Positions 8,413-16,559 of a stretch of DNA of 64,000 nucleotides are shown here, one piece after another. Each line of letters starts with the position of its first letter. The stretch's first letter is position 1. This DNA comes from Halorubrum salipaludis (lineage in GTDB: Archaea; Halobacteriota; Halobacteria; Halobacteriales; Haloferacaceae), in contig NZ_NSKC01000001.1 of assembly GCF_002286985.1 (NCBI RefSeq), positions 434,001-498,000 of the forward strand, in the 5' to 3' direction. The notes beneath the pieces were generated by a model. That model was given only the letters and a program-made list of their open reading frames with translations. It ran no database searches and was not told where the DNA came from. Position numbers and translations under genes: made by a program.

Positions 8413-9069
8413 TTACGCTTCGACGAGCCGCTGGATCTGTTCCGGCGGCACCGCGCCGCGCGCGGCGTGGCCGTCGTACGCGAACGTCGGGACGCCGGTG
8501 ACCCCGCGCTCGCTCGCCGCGGTGAACAGGTCGGTGACGCGGTCGCGGAGGTCGTCGTCGTCAAGCGCCTCGTCGACGACCGCGGGGTCGATCCCGTCCA
8601 CGTCCTCCGCGATGTCGGCGAGCACGTCGCGGTTGCCGATGTCGCGGCCGTCCTGCCACAGCGCCGCGAAGACGGCCTCGTCGAACGCGAGCCACGCGTC
8701 GGGCGCGGTCTCTCGCACGTGCACCGAGACGATCTGCGCCGGGAGCGAGTCCACGTCGGTCCGGAGCTCCTGTGCCATGTCGGCGTCGTACTCCTCCTGG
8801 AGCCGCCGGACGTTCTCGCGCGCCTGCTCGTAGTACGCCTCGTCTTTCCCGTCGTCCGCGTCGTGGTCGATCTCGCCGTCCGGGCCGCGCTTGCCCGCCC
8901 GGAGGTCGAAGGGGTGCCAGTCGATCTCGAGCGGCTCATCGCGCGTCTCCTGATACCGCGCGAGCGACTGCCGGCCGAGGTAGCAGAACGGACAGACGTA
9001 GTCGGAGTAGATCGTGATCGACTCGGACTGGTCGGCGTCCGGTTCGTCCGCGGCGTCGGTGTTCGACAT
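8413..9069 (-). CDS. DsbA family (FrnE-like) thioredoxin-fold oxidoreductase
   Basis: 218 residues from ATG 9069. After an acidic 15-residue lead comes a thioredoxin strand and the active-site motif CPFC in [13 protein letters not shown] (near residues 26-38). A long helical insertion ([18 protein letters not shown]) follows, and the cis-proline loop is [12 protein letters not shown] near residue 190. This is the layout of the FrnE/DsbA branch, which is mostly cytoplasmic. It has no signal peptide, so it likely acts as a cytoplasmic disulfide oxidoreductase or isomerase. It is divergent from thiD with 85 bases between starts, a shared promoter region. Confidence 0.88.
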   Translation of the reverse strand: MSNTDAADEPDADQSESITIYSDYVCPFCYLGRQSLARYQETRDEPLEIDWHPFDLRAGKRGPDGEIDHDADDGKDEAYYEQARENVRRLQEEYDADMAQELRTDVDSLPAQIVSVHVRETAPDAWLAFDEAVFAALWQDGRDIGNRDVLADIAEDVDGIDPAVVDEALDDDDLRDRVTDLFTAASERGVTGVPTFAYDGHAARGAVPPEQIQRLVEA

Positions 9070-9154
9070 ACCGCCGATTCGGCCGCGAGGGGCAAAGGCC
9101 GTTCGGCGGCGGCGATCGCCACGGTTTAAGATAACCGAGTGGTACCATTTGGAT

Positions 9155-10012
9155 ATGGCATCCGCGCGAGACCCCGTGTCACCGCCCGTCGCGCTCGCGA
9201 TCGCCGGCAGCGACGCCGGCGGCGGGGCGGGGATACAGGCCGACCTGAAGGCGATGACCGCGCACGGCGTCTTCGGCACCTCGGTCGCAACGGCGACGAC
9301 CGCCCAGAACACCCGGGGCGTCCGCGACGTGCACGCGGTGCCCCCGGCGCACATCGCGAGCCAGTGCGACGCCGTCTTCGACGACTTCGACGTGGGGGCG
9401 GTCAAGACCGGCATGCTCGCCACGGCCGAGACGGTCGAGACGGTGACGGGGCTGCTCGCGGCGGTCGACGCCCCGGTCGTCGTCGACCCGGTGATGGTCG
9501 CGGCCAGTGGCGACCGCCTGCTGTCGCCCGAGGCGGAGGCGGCGTACGACGGCCTGATCGAGGCGGCGACGCTCGTCACGCCCAACGCCGACGAGGCAGC
9601 GGTGCTGGTCGACGGCCCCGTCGAGACGCCGGCCGACGCCGAGCGCGCGGGCCGGGAGCTGGTCGCCGCAGGCGCCGACGCCGCGCTCGTGAAAGGGGGG
9701 CACATCGGCGACGGCGAGACAGTGACCGACACGCTGGTGGTCGAGAGCGAGGGGGGAGGCGACGGCGGATCGGACGGCTCCGGTTCGGCGACCGCCCTCC
9801 GTTTCGAGAACCCCCGCGTCGCGACCGACGCGACCCACGGCTCCGGCTGCGCGCTGTCGAGCGCGATCGCCGCGCGGCTGGCGCGCGGCGAGCCCCTCCG
9901 CGAGGCGGTCGCCGCCGCGGTCGACGGGATGGGGCCCGCGATCCGGCGCGGCTACGACGTGGGCGAGGGGCCCGGCGCGGTGAACCCGACCGCGTTCGAC
10001 GGGGGCGCGTAA
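9155..10012 (+). CDS. thiD: Hydroxymethylpyrimidine/phosphomethylpyrimidine kinase
   Basis: 285 residues from ATG 9155. Ribokinase-fold motifs are clear: [19 protein letters not shown] (residues 14-32), [18 protein letters not shown] and the catalytic-end motif [17 protein letters not shown] near 227. It phosphorylates HMP and HMP-P in thiamine synthesis. Many haloarchaea have ThiD fused to a ThiN domain; this copy is short and lacks it. A Gly/Ser/Asp-rich insertion near 200-212 is typical haloarchaeal loop filling. A box GTTTAAGATA at about 9124-9133 fits leaderless transcription. No other thiamine gene is in the window. Confidence 0.93.
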   Translation: MASARDPVSPPVALAIAGSDAGGGAGIQADLKAMTAHGVFGTSVATATTAQNTRGVRDVHAVPPAHIASQCDAVFDDFDVGAVKTGMLATAETVETVTGLLAAVDAPVVVDPVMVAASGDRLLSPEAEAAYDGLIEAATLVTPNADEAAVLVDGPVETPADAERAGRELVAAGADAALVKGGHIGDGETVTDTLVVESEGGGDGGSDGSGSATALRFENPRVATDATHGSGCALSSAIAARLARGEPLREAVAAAVDGMGPAIRRGYDVGEGPGAVNPTAFDGGA

Positions 10013-10028
10013 CGACTCCGGTTCCGAT

Positions 10029-10826
10029 CTACACGAAGTTGAGCGGCACCATCAGCAGCGCGCCGAGCGCGATCCCGCCGGCGAGCACGGGTTTCCCGCC
10101 GCGAGGGAGGTCCCGTCCGGTGTCGAGCGCCTCGGGGACGAACTCGGAGAGCACGAGGTAGATCATCGCGCCCGCCGCGAAGCCGAAGCCGTACGGGAGG
10201 AACTCGCGGGCGTAGCGGACGAACGCGAACGCGGCGACCGCGCCGATCGGCTGCGGGAGGCTGGAGAACACCGCCCACCACACCATCTTCCACTTCGAGA
10301 CGCCCATCGCCCGCAGGGGGATGGAGATCGCGGTCCCCTCGGGGATGTTGTGGATTGAGATCGCGACCGTCATGAACACCGCTAGGAGCGGCACCGTGAA
10401 CCCGAGCAGCTGGGTCCCGCCCTCCAGTCCGAGGTCCGCGAAGGAGACGCCGACTGCGATCCCCTCCGGGAAGCTGTGGACCGTCAGCACGCCGAGGATC
10501 AGGACGAGCTTCTTGAAGTCGGCCTCCTCGTACTCCTTCGGGTCGATCTCGGCGTCCATCAGCACGTCGTGCGCGAGGACGACGAGAACCACGCCGGCGG
10601 CCATGCCGATCGCGATCTCCGCGGGCGTCCCCTCGGCGAGCCCCTCGTCGACGAGCCCGAACAGCGACGCCGCCAGCATGATTCCGGAGGCGAACCCCCA
10701 CAGCGCCACGTTGCCGCGGTCGCTGATCGAGTCGAAGAAGAAGAAGGGGAGCGCGCCGACACCCGTCGCCAGCGCCGTGATCAGCCCCGCGACGAAGACG
10801 AACGCGAACGCGTCGAGCGCGACCAT
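10029..10826 (-). CDS. ZIP family divalent metal transporter
   Basis: 265 residues, start at ATG 10826 (MVALDAFAF). An upstream in-frame start at 10853 would place charged residues before the first helix. About eight TM helices are visible. The two diagnostic metal-binding motifs are in the middle helices: HSFPEGIAVG near residue 115 and HNIPEGTAI near 160. Members move zinc or related divalent cations into the cytoplasm. The loop before TM4 has an acidic stretch (DAEIDPKEYEEAD) in place of the usual His-rich loop. It converges with thiD (16 bases apart) and lies just downstream of the SipW-type locus on the same strand. Confidence 0.9.
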   Translation of the reverse strand: MVALDAFAFVFVAGLITALATGVGALPFFFFDSISDRGNVALWGFASGIMLAASLFGLVDEGLAEGTPAEIAIGMAAGVVLVVLAHDVLMDAEIDPKEYEEADFKKLVLILGVLTVHSFPEGIAVGVSFADLGLEGGTQLLGFTVPLLAVFMTVAISIHNIPEGTAISIPLRAMGVSKWKMVWWAVFSSLPQPIGAVAAFAFVRYAREFLPYGFGFAAGAMIYLVLSEFVPEALDTGRDLPRGGKPVLAGGIALGALLMVPLNFV

Positions 10827-10871
10827 ACGGTCTGCGGTTCGGCCGGCCGGCACTAAACAATCGCGGACGCG

Positions 10872-11030
10872 CTACGCGATCCCGCGGGCGGTTCCGACGA
10901 GCAGGGCGAACAGGAGCAGCACGGCCAGCGACAGCAACACCGCGAGCTTGGCTCCGAGCCGACAGGGGCGATCGGACGGCTCCGTGACGCGCTTCTCCGC
11001 CGGCCCTCGCGGCCTGATCGAGGAGGTCAC
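10872..11030 (-). CDS. Small single-TM membrane protein
   Basis: 52 residues from a GTG at 11030. A basic N-terminal 27 residues with one Cys precede one TM helix (KLAVLLSLAVLLLLFALLVG) and a short tail. It starts 8 bases after the stop of the repeat protein upstream, so it is probably the last gene of the signal-peptidase operon. I recognise no family. The GTG start and small size make it less certain than its neighbours. Confidence 0.5.
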   Translation of the reverse strand: MTSSIRPRGPAEKRVTEPSDRPCRLGAKLAVLLSLAVLLLFALLVGTARGIA

Positions 11031-11038
11031 GTCGCCTC

Positions 11039-11629
11039 TCACCCGCGGATCGCGGCGGCGGCGACGGACCGACGGACGTCGGCACCCGGCGCCTCGGAGT
11101 CGCTATCACCGAGCGACGGCGCGCCTCCGGCGGTCGCGTTTCCCGCGTGGACCGGCTCGTTCGGTCCCGGAGCGCCCGCGGCAGACGCGTTTCCGGACGG
11201 TTCCGAGGCGTTCCCGGACGGTTCCGACGCGTTCCCGGATGGTTCCGACGCGTTCCCGGACGGTTCCGACGCGTTCCCGGACGGTTCCGACGCGTTCTCG
11301 CTCGGGGGCGAACCGCTCTCGGGCGGGACCGACTCGTTTTGCGGCGCCGGCGACGAGACGTTCCCCGGTGGCGACGAGCCGTTCCCGGGCGGTTCGGCGT
11401 CGCTTGTCCCGTTCGCGATCGGCGCGGTCGCGGCGGCCGGGCCGTCGCTCGGCGGGGGCTCGGGTGCGACGAGGTCGTCGGTCGGAGTGAGTTCCTCGGC
11501 GGCCTCGAACGCCACCGTCACGTTGCCGCTCGACGTGAGCACGGCGACGGTGAGCCCCCCGCCGAACGCGACGCCCCACACCAACACGGCGAGGGCGACG
11601 GCGCCGACGACCCCGCGGTTCACGGCCAT
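11039..11629 (-). CDS. Surface protein with N-glycosylation-sequon heptad repeats
   Basis: 196 residues from ATG 11629, which overlaps the stop of the signal peptidase gene (ATGA). It has an N-terminal TM or signal segment (VVGAVALAVLVWGVAFGGGL), then a Pro/Ser/Asn/Glu-rich extracellular stretch with many Asn-X-Ser/Thr sequons. Near residues 110-148 a heptad NASEPSG is repeated about five times, each with an NAS sequon. It is probably a heavily N-glycosylated stalk at the S-layer. Its place in the operon suggests it works with the fibre-like proteins. I recognise no named family. Confidence 0.68.
   Translation of the reverse strand: MAVNRGVVGAVALAVLVWGVAFGGGLTVAVLTSSGNVTVAFEAAEELTPTDDLVAPEPPPSDGPAAATAPIANGTSDAEPPGNGSSPPGNVSSPAPQNESVPPESGSPPSENASEPSGNASEPSGNASEPSGNASEPSGNASEPSGNASAAGAPGPNEPVHAGNATAGGAPSLGDSDSEAPGADVRRSVAAAAIRG
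11187..11298 (+). repeat. 21-bp tandem repeat inside the sequon-repeat gene
   Basis: About five units of GCGTTCCCGGACGGTTCCGAC run in frame with the heptad NASEPSG on the minus strand. Units differ at single bases (GAGGCG versus GACGCG, GGATGG versus GGACGG). Such repeats change copy number by slippage or recombination, so stalk length could vary between strains. Confidence 0.85.
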
Positions 11630-12678
11630 CAGTCCACCTCCCCGCCGCCGTCCGGCTGCGCCGGCGGCGTCCCGGGTGCCTCGGCGACCACGGCCGGCGG
11701 ATGGTCGGGGGGCGACTCGGGCTCCTCGACCGGAGCCGAGGGCTCCCGACCCGTCTCGTCTGTACCGTCGCAGTCGTCCGATTCCGGGGGCGATCCGCCG
11801 CGGTCGAGGACGCCGCGGTCGAGGACGCCGCTGGCCGGGACCCACGCCGCGAGGGCGCCGAGCAGAAGCGTCGATGCCCCCACCGCGACCGCGACCGCGA
11901 CGGCGGTGCGGAGCTGGAACGCGACGACGACGGCGTAGGGGGCGAACGCCGCGAGCACCGCGGCCGCCCCGCCGACCGCGTCGACGGAGACGCCGCCGGA
12001 GTCGGCCCCGCCGGACGCGACGGCTCCGTCGGCGGGAACGCGGTCGGCGGGCGGAGCATCGGTCGCTGGGGGCTCCGCGGCGGGCGGAGCATCGGTCGCT
12101 GGGGGCTCCGCGGCGGGCGGAGCATCGGTCGCCGAGGGCGGCGAGGCCGGGGACTCCGAGCCGTCGTGGCCGCGGACGATCGACCAGACCTCCGTGACCG
12201 CGAGCAGGCCGAACGGAAGCAGCACCAGCGCCGCGAAGCCGGCCCGCGTGCCGGCGAACTGAACCACGTATCCGATGTACGGGATCGTGAGCGTCACCGC
12301 GCCGACGAGGTTCGCCGCGGGCACGAGCCCGGGATCCGGCCCCTCGTTGGCGTCGCCCTGCGTCTCGAAGGCGAGGGAATCGCCCTCGTCGACGACGCCG
12401 ATCACCCGGTGGGTCACCGGCACGTCGCTCGTGCCGCGAGCGAACGTGATCACGTCGCCCTCGGCGATCGACGCCGGGTCGCGCTCGGCCACGATCACCA
12501 CGTCGCCCGGCGCGATCGCGGGGGTCATGCTCGGCGTGAGCACGACGAAGCTCTCGTCCGCGCCGACGAGCTCCGGGGCCGCGAACGCCGCGAACGGCGC
12601 GACGAGCGCGATCAGCAGGACGATGCCCAGTACGTTCGCCGCGCGTTTCGTCCGCCGTGATGTGAGTGGGTTTGTCAT
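11629..12678 (-). CDS. SipW-like signal peptidase I with long C-terminal extension
   Basis: 349 residues from ATG 12678. A first TM (residues 15-38) precedes the catalytic serine motif VLTPSMTPAIAPGDVV near residue 50. The second signature is VPVTHRVIGV near 88, with His where bacterial enzymes have Lys; this is the ER/SipW type of serine-histidine dyad. GDANEGPDPG follows, and another TM near 130-150. The extension has Pro/Ala/Asp repeats (TDAPPAAEPPA), two more TMs and an acidic tail. In Bacillus, SipW cleaves TasA and TapA. Here the adjacent secreted genes carry the matching signal type, so they are its likely substrates. It is joined by ATGA overlaps to genes on both sides. Confidence 0.88.
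   Translation of the reverse strand: MTNPLTSRRTKRAANVLGIVLLIALVAPFAAFAAPELVGADESFVVLTPSMTPAIAPGDVVIVAERDPASIAEGDVITFARGTSDVPVTHRVIGVVDEGDSLAFETQGDANEGPDPGLVPAANLVGAVTLTIPYIGYVVQFAGTRAGFAALVLLPFGLLAVTEVWSIVRGHDGSESPASPPSATDAPPAAEPPATDAPPAAEPPATDAPPADRVPADGAVASGGADSGGVSVDAVGGAAAVLAAFAPYAVVVAFQLRTAVAVAVAVGASTLLLGALAAWVPASGVLDRGVLDRGGSPPESDDCDGTDETGREPSAPVEEPESPPDHPPAVVAEAPGTPPAQPDGGGEVD
12051..12149 (+). repeat. 33-bp tandem repeat in the signal peptidase extension
   Basis: Three near-identical 33-base units start at 12051, 12084 and 12117 (each GCGGAGCATCGGTCGC). On the minus strand they encode an 11-residue Pro/Ala repeat, TDAPPAAEPPA. The length keeps frame. This is a flexible linker between the catalytic part and the C-terminal TM pair. 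Confidence 0.85.
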
Positions 12679-13712
12679 CAGTTCTCCTCCGAGCCGCAGA
12701 CCGGCTCGCCGTCCGTGGTCGTCACCGCGACGACCTCGAAGGCGCCGTAGACGTCGCCGGGGGCGAGCGCGACCGAACAGCTGGTGTGGATCCTGACGCC
12801 GTCGGTGGCGTCGCCCGGATCCCCGTCGATCGCGGCGTCGACGTAGACGTTCGGGCCGAGCCAGTTCGGGTCGCCGTTCGTCGGCGAGTCGCTCCCCTCG
12901 AGGACGAACGTCTCGTTCGGCCCGACCTCGCCGGCGAAGATCACGGTCCCGCCGGTTCCCTTCCCGCCGGCGCCGCCCCCGACGGCCGCCGCGGCCACGG
13001 ATGCCTCCTCGTCGCCGAGGTACCGCAGCGTGAGCGAACCGATCGTGACGCCGTTCTCGTCCTCGCAGGGGACACACTCTGGGCCCTCACAGACCCGTCC
13101 GGCGAAGGGGTTCGACCCCGCCGCGTCGGCCTCGGAGACGTGGCGACACTGCTCGGCGTGCAGCCGGAACGTCAGATCGGTCGCCGCCCCGGCGACCCCG
13201 TCCGGCGCGTCGACCGGGAGGCGCCAGAACACCTCGACCGTCACCGCGCCGGTGGGATCGAGACACCCCTCCGCGAGACGACCGCCGGCGACGTGGTCGC
13301 GAGCGGCGTCGGCGAGGGGACGGTAGCCGCCCGTCACCGACTCCCCGTCGACGACGAACTCGACTTCGAGGGCGTTCGCGAGGGCGTCGTCGACGGCCGG
13401 ACAGTCCGTCGCGAGCCAGACCCGGACGGGGTTCGCGCGCACGCCCACGTCGAACGCCTCGCGGCCCGACTCCCCGCGGTCGATCCCGGAGACGCCGAGG
13501 GAGACGGTCCCGCCGGCCGGCGCTCCGTCGACCGTCAGTTCCACCTCGCCGGCGCCGAAACCGTTGCTCGCGAACGTCTCGCGGTCCGTGAGGTACGCCC
13601 CCGTTCCGAGGCCGCTCGCCGTTCCCACGGCGCCGACGCCGCCGATACCGGCGAGCAGGCGGCGTCGGCTCAGTCCGCTCGGCCGGCCCGTCTCGCTCGG
13701 GTCGCGGGTCAT
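12678..13712 (-). CDS. Secreted TasA/camelysin-like protein with SipW-type signal
   Basis: 344 residues from ATG 13712, overlapping its neighbours by ATGA on both sides. The N-terminus has SRRRLLAGIG, a hydrophobic stretch, then GTGAYLTDRETF and NGFGAGEVEL. This matches the pattern GxxAYFxDxExF...AGxLDL of SipW-dependent proteins such as TasA and CalY. The rest is a beta-rich domain with paired cysteines (CPAVDD, EQCRH, CEGPECVPCEDE, HTSC, VCGSEEN at the C-terminus). The protein is likely exported, trimmed by the neighbouring peptidase and held outside the cell. Its cysteine-rich C-terminal half is not shared with the three paralogues downstream of 14.7 kb. Confidence 0.75.
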   Translation of the reverse strand: MTRDPSETGRPSGLSRRRLLAGIGGVGAVGTASGLGTGAYLTDRETFASNGFGAGEVELTVDGAPAGGTVSLGVSGIDRGESGREAFDVGVRANPVRVWLATDCPAVDDALANALEVEFVVDGESVTGGYRPLADAARDHVAGGRLAEGCLDPTGAVTVEVFWRLPVDAPDGVAGAATDLTFRLHAEQCRHVSEADAAGSNPFAGRVCEGPECVPCEDENGVTIGSLTLRYLGDEEASVAAAAVGGGAGGKGTGGTVIFAGEVGPNETFVLEGSDSPTNGDPNWLGPNVYVDAAIDGDPGDATDGVRIHTSCSVALAPGDVYGAFEVVAVTTTDGEPVCGSEEN

Positions 13713-14548
13713 CGGCCGCCTCCGGTGTGGGTGTCGTCGGCGCCGGTCCCGTCGGTACCGGTTCCGTCGGCGCCGGTCCCGTCCCCGTCGACGGCCTCGA
13801 ACTCGAAGGGGTTCCCCTCGGACCCGCAGTCGTCCGCGGCGAACGCCACGTCGAAGTCGACCGATCCCCCCTGTCCGGCGTTGCCGCCCGCGGCGTTGAA
13901 GGCCCACGAGAACACCAGACACCGGCGCTCGGCGGCCGTGAGACAGCCGTTGTCGAAGAGGCCGGGGTTGAGCTCGACGCCGGACGCGAGCGCGGAGCCG
14001 TCGAACGAGGCGAGCGTCCCGGACGCGATCGACTCGCCGTAGCCGGCGAAGTCGCCCTCGGCGCCGGCGCAGCCCCCGATTCCGAGCAGCCCGGTGTCGT
14101 ACCGAACGTCGAGGGTGATGCGCTCCGCGAGCGCGGCGCTCGCGGCGTCTCCGTCGTCGAAGTCCGGGACGAGACGGAGCCACACCCGGACGCCGTCCGG
14201 GGCCGTGTTCGCGGGGTCGTCGAGCCGGAGCCCGACGCTCGCGGTCCCGCTGTCCCCCGGGAGCGTGTTGGCGACGTCGACGATGCGGATCCCGGCCGCC
14301 TCGACGTCGTCCTCCGAATCGGTCGGGCTCGATCCGACGACGACCCCGTTTTCGGTGCGCCGCCACCCGACGAGCAGGTTCCACGGGGTGTCCGACTGCG
14401 CGAGCGTGTAGTCGGAGTATTCGCCCCAGCTGTCGGTTCCCGTCGGTCGTCCGGAGGCGGCCCCGAGGGTCGCGAAGCCGAGGGCTCCGGCGCCCGCGAG
14501 CGCCTCCCGCCGCGTGAGTGTCGATTCTGTCGGTCCTTTGCGTGTCAT
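13709..14548 (-). CDS. Exported TasA-like paralogue, first gene of the signal-peptidase operon
   Basis: 279 residues from ATG 14548 (MTRKGPTES). The signal is twin-arginine-like (LTRREALAGAGALGF), but the usual AYFND segment after it is absent. The body shares the paralogue landmarks: LPGDSGTASVGLRL, equal to KPGDSGEITFSLHL in the others, and CLVFSWAFN followed by SVDFDVAFAADDC. The end is a Gly/Thr/Asp repeat (GADGTGTDGTG). It is the first of four or five genes linked by ATGA overlaps through to about 10.9 kb. I infer a minor pilin- or adaptor-like subunit, like TapA beside TasA. That is an analogy, not an alignment. Confidence 0.68.
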   Translation of the reverse strand: MTRKGPTESTLTRREALAGAGALGFATLGAASGRPTGTDSWGEYSDYTLAQSDTPWNLLVGWRRTENGVVVGSSPTDSEDDVEAAGIRIVDVANTLPGDSGTASVGLRLDDPANTAPDGVRVWLRLVPDFDDGDAASAALAERITLDVRYDTGLLGIGGCAGAEGDFAGYGESIASGTLASFDGSALASGVELNPGLFDNGCLTAAERRCLVFSWAFNAAGGNAGQGGSVDFDVAFAADDCGSEGNPFEFEAVDGDGTGADGTGTDGTGADDTHTGGGR

Positions 14549-14725
14549 GTGCGTCTTCGCGGCTCCGAACGGCCGTGTCGTCGATGTGCTTCCCACGTCG
14601 TCTCGGCCCGTATGTATGGGCGCCCTACCCGGCCGGTTCGCCGAGCGTACCCCGCGGTTCGGTGTCCCTACTCGAGCGTTCCCGGGAGGGATCGCCGGGG
14701 GAATCGCGGTCGCCCGAGCGTGCGA

Positions 14726-16441
14726 TCAGGCCGCGATATCCGGGCCGGAGCCGTCGTTGTGCCGCTCCTGTTCGGTGTAGAACCCGAGATCGAAGCCGAG
14801 CGTGTCGCCCTGGATCTCGTTGCCCACGTCGAACGGGAGCTCCCACGAGAGCGCGATGCAGTGCATCACGCCGTCGCCGCGGAACGCCTCGCGGTCGGCG
14901 TCGTCCGCCGGGTCCGCGAACTCGTCGTAGATCGTCGAGCGGTTGCCGTCGAGCGGGATACCGTTGCCGTCGGCGAGCGCGTCGAGGACGTTGCCGAGGC
15001 TGTCCTCCATGATGACCTTCTCCGCGACCGTCTGCGCGGCGAGGTTTCCGAACACCGTCGGGATGTTGAGCGGGTCGTCGACGTCGTTGAAGAACACCGG
15101 ATCGCCGCCGGATCCGCCCGCCGGGCCGGCCATCGCCTGGAGCACGCTGGCACTCCCGTTCACGTTGATCGTGTACACGTCGGTGGCGGGCGCCGGCGAC
15201 GCCGCGCGGGCGTCGGCCGCCGCGCTCGCGGGCGGCGCGTACTGCGTGCTGCCGTCGCCGTTGAACGACTCCCCGTCCGAGAGGACGATGTTCCGCTTCT
15301 CGGCGTTGGAGCGGCCGTTGTTCGCGAGCTCGGTCTGGGCATCGTCGAGGCCCTCGCTGATGTAGGTCCCCGTCGCGATCCCGTTTGCGTTCGAGTACGG
15401 GTCGGGGTCCCCGTCGCCGTCGAAGGGCGTCGAGCCCGCCCCGCCGCTCACGACGTTCGCGAGCTTCTGCCGGAGGTCCGACAGCGCGGTGTCGACTGCT
15501 GAGAGGTTGGTCGTCAACGGTTCGAGGATACCCGTGCGCGGCACCGAGTCGTCGCTCCCCTCGCCGTCGAAGTAGGCGACGCCGACCTGAACGTCGGCGC
15601 CCTGCGTCTGGAGGTAATCGACGAACTGTCGGGTGCCGAGTTCGACAAGGTCGATCTTCGTCGTCTCGCCGTAGGTAGTTCCGTCGACGGTGATGTCGTC
15701 GTCGCTGATCACGCCGCCGTACTGGTCGTACAGCATCGATCCCGAGAAGTCGAGCGTGAGCATGATGTCGACCGGCTCCGCGCCGTCGTGGACGTTGTCG
15801 CAGTCCTCGTCGTACCAGAGCTTCGCGTCGATCGCGTCCGCGAGGTCCGGGAGGTTGTCCGCGTCCACCAGCGACTCGGGCTCGGTGTGTGCGCCGCCGT
15901 CCTCAGTGAGGTTGCCGGCCTGCATCCAGATGTAGCCGGGGTTGTCACAGAGGTGCAGCGAGAAGGTTATCTCGCCGGAATCGCCGGGTTTCACGTCCGT
16001 GAACTGCACCAGCGTCTCCATCTCCTCGCCGGTGACCGGGTCGATTCCGAAGTCCGCCTCCTCGGTCGGCGGAATCGTCTCGCAGTCCAGCACCGGGATG
16101 TTCGCCCCGTTGCTGTCCTCGTCCTCCTCGTCCGGGAAGTCGCTGTACCGGAGCACTTCCTCGGTCTCCGGGTCGAGGATCGACTGCTCGCCGTCGCCGT
16201 CGTGGTCCGGGTGCGCGCTGACGAAGGTCTGGCCCTCGCCGAAGTCGTACGTCTGTTGCCAGTCGACTAGGAGGTCGAGCTGCCCCGCAGTGAGCGTGTT
16301 GCCCTCGAACGACTCGGTGTCGTTGAAGTACGCCGTGGTGCCGAGCCCCGCTCCCGCGGAGGCCACGCCGACCGCCCCGAGGCCGGCCAGGAGCGTCCGC
16401 CGCGAGAGTCCGATCGTGTCGATTGCGTCTTTTTCGGTCAT
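14726..16441 (-). CDS. SipW-type secreted protein with inserted von Willebrand A domain
   Basis: 571 residues from ATG 16441. The signal and tag are textbook: LSRRTLLAGLG, then GTTAYFNDTESF and LTAGQLDL. The TasA-like landmarks are DVKPGDSGEITFSLHLCDN near 155 and WYDEDCDN near 222. The chain then breaks into a vWA domain with MIDAS motif DFSGSM near 243, and returns at EKVIMEDSLGNVLDALADG. It ends with the conserved CIALSWELPFDVGNEIQGD and LGFYTEQERHND. Comparison with the neighbour at 16560-17903, which lacks the vWA, shows an in-fold insertion. The MIDAS suggests metal-dependent binding of a partner at the cell surface. It has its own leader upstream. Confidence 0.82.
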   Translation of the reverse strand: MTEKDAIDTIGLSRRTLLAGLGAVGVASAGAGLGTTAYFNDTESFEGNTLTAGQLDLLVDWQQTYDFGEGQTFVSAHPDHDGDGEQSILDPETEEVLRYSDFPDEEDEDSNGANIPVLDCETIPPTEEADFGIDPVTGEEMETLVQFTDVKPGDSGEITFSLHLCDNPGYIWMQAGNLTEDGGAHTEPESLVDADNLPDLADAIDAKLWYDEDCDNVHDGAEPVDIMLTLDFSGSMLYDQYGGVISDDDITVDGTTYGETTKIDLVELGTRQFVDYLQTQGADVQVGVAYFDGEGSDDSVPRTGILEPLTTNLSAVDTALSDLRQKLANVVSGGAGSTPFDGDGDPDPYSNANGIATGTYISEGLDDAQTELANNGRSNAEKRNIVLSDGESFNGDGSTQYAPPASAAADARAASPAPATDVYTINVNGSASVLQAMAGPAGGSGGDPVFFNDVDDPLNIPTVFGNLAAQTVAEKVIMEDSLGNVLDALADGNGIPLDGNRSTIYDEFADPADDADREAFRGDGVMHCIALSWELPFDVGNEIQGDTLGFDLGFYTEQERHNDGSGPDIAA

Positions 16442-16545
16442 GAGTGTGATTCCCCGAGGGGAGGTCCCACCGACGGGATCGAACCGTCGTCTCGGCCGCC
16501 CGCGCGGGTCCGAAGTGGGAAGTGGGGGAACGGATCCCCACGTGT
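16442..16545 (-). promoter_or_regulatory. Leader shared by the SipW-type genes, copy 1
   Basis: The region upstream of the ATG at 16441, read on the minus strand, contains CGGGCGGCCGAGACG, then GGTTCG and CCCGTCGG. A CCTCGGGG-type palindrome lies just before the start (CCCCGAGGGG at 16452-16461). The same order is found upstream of the next gene at 17904-18000, so the leader was duplicated with the genes or is under selection. It may be an operator, a translational hairpin over the start, or a relic of duplication. Confidence 0.5.
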
Positions 16546-16559
16546 CCGTGCCGACTGTT

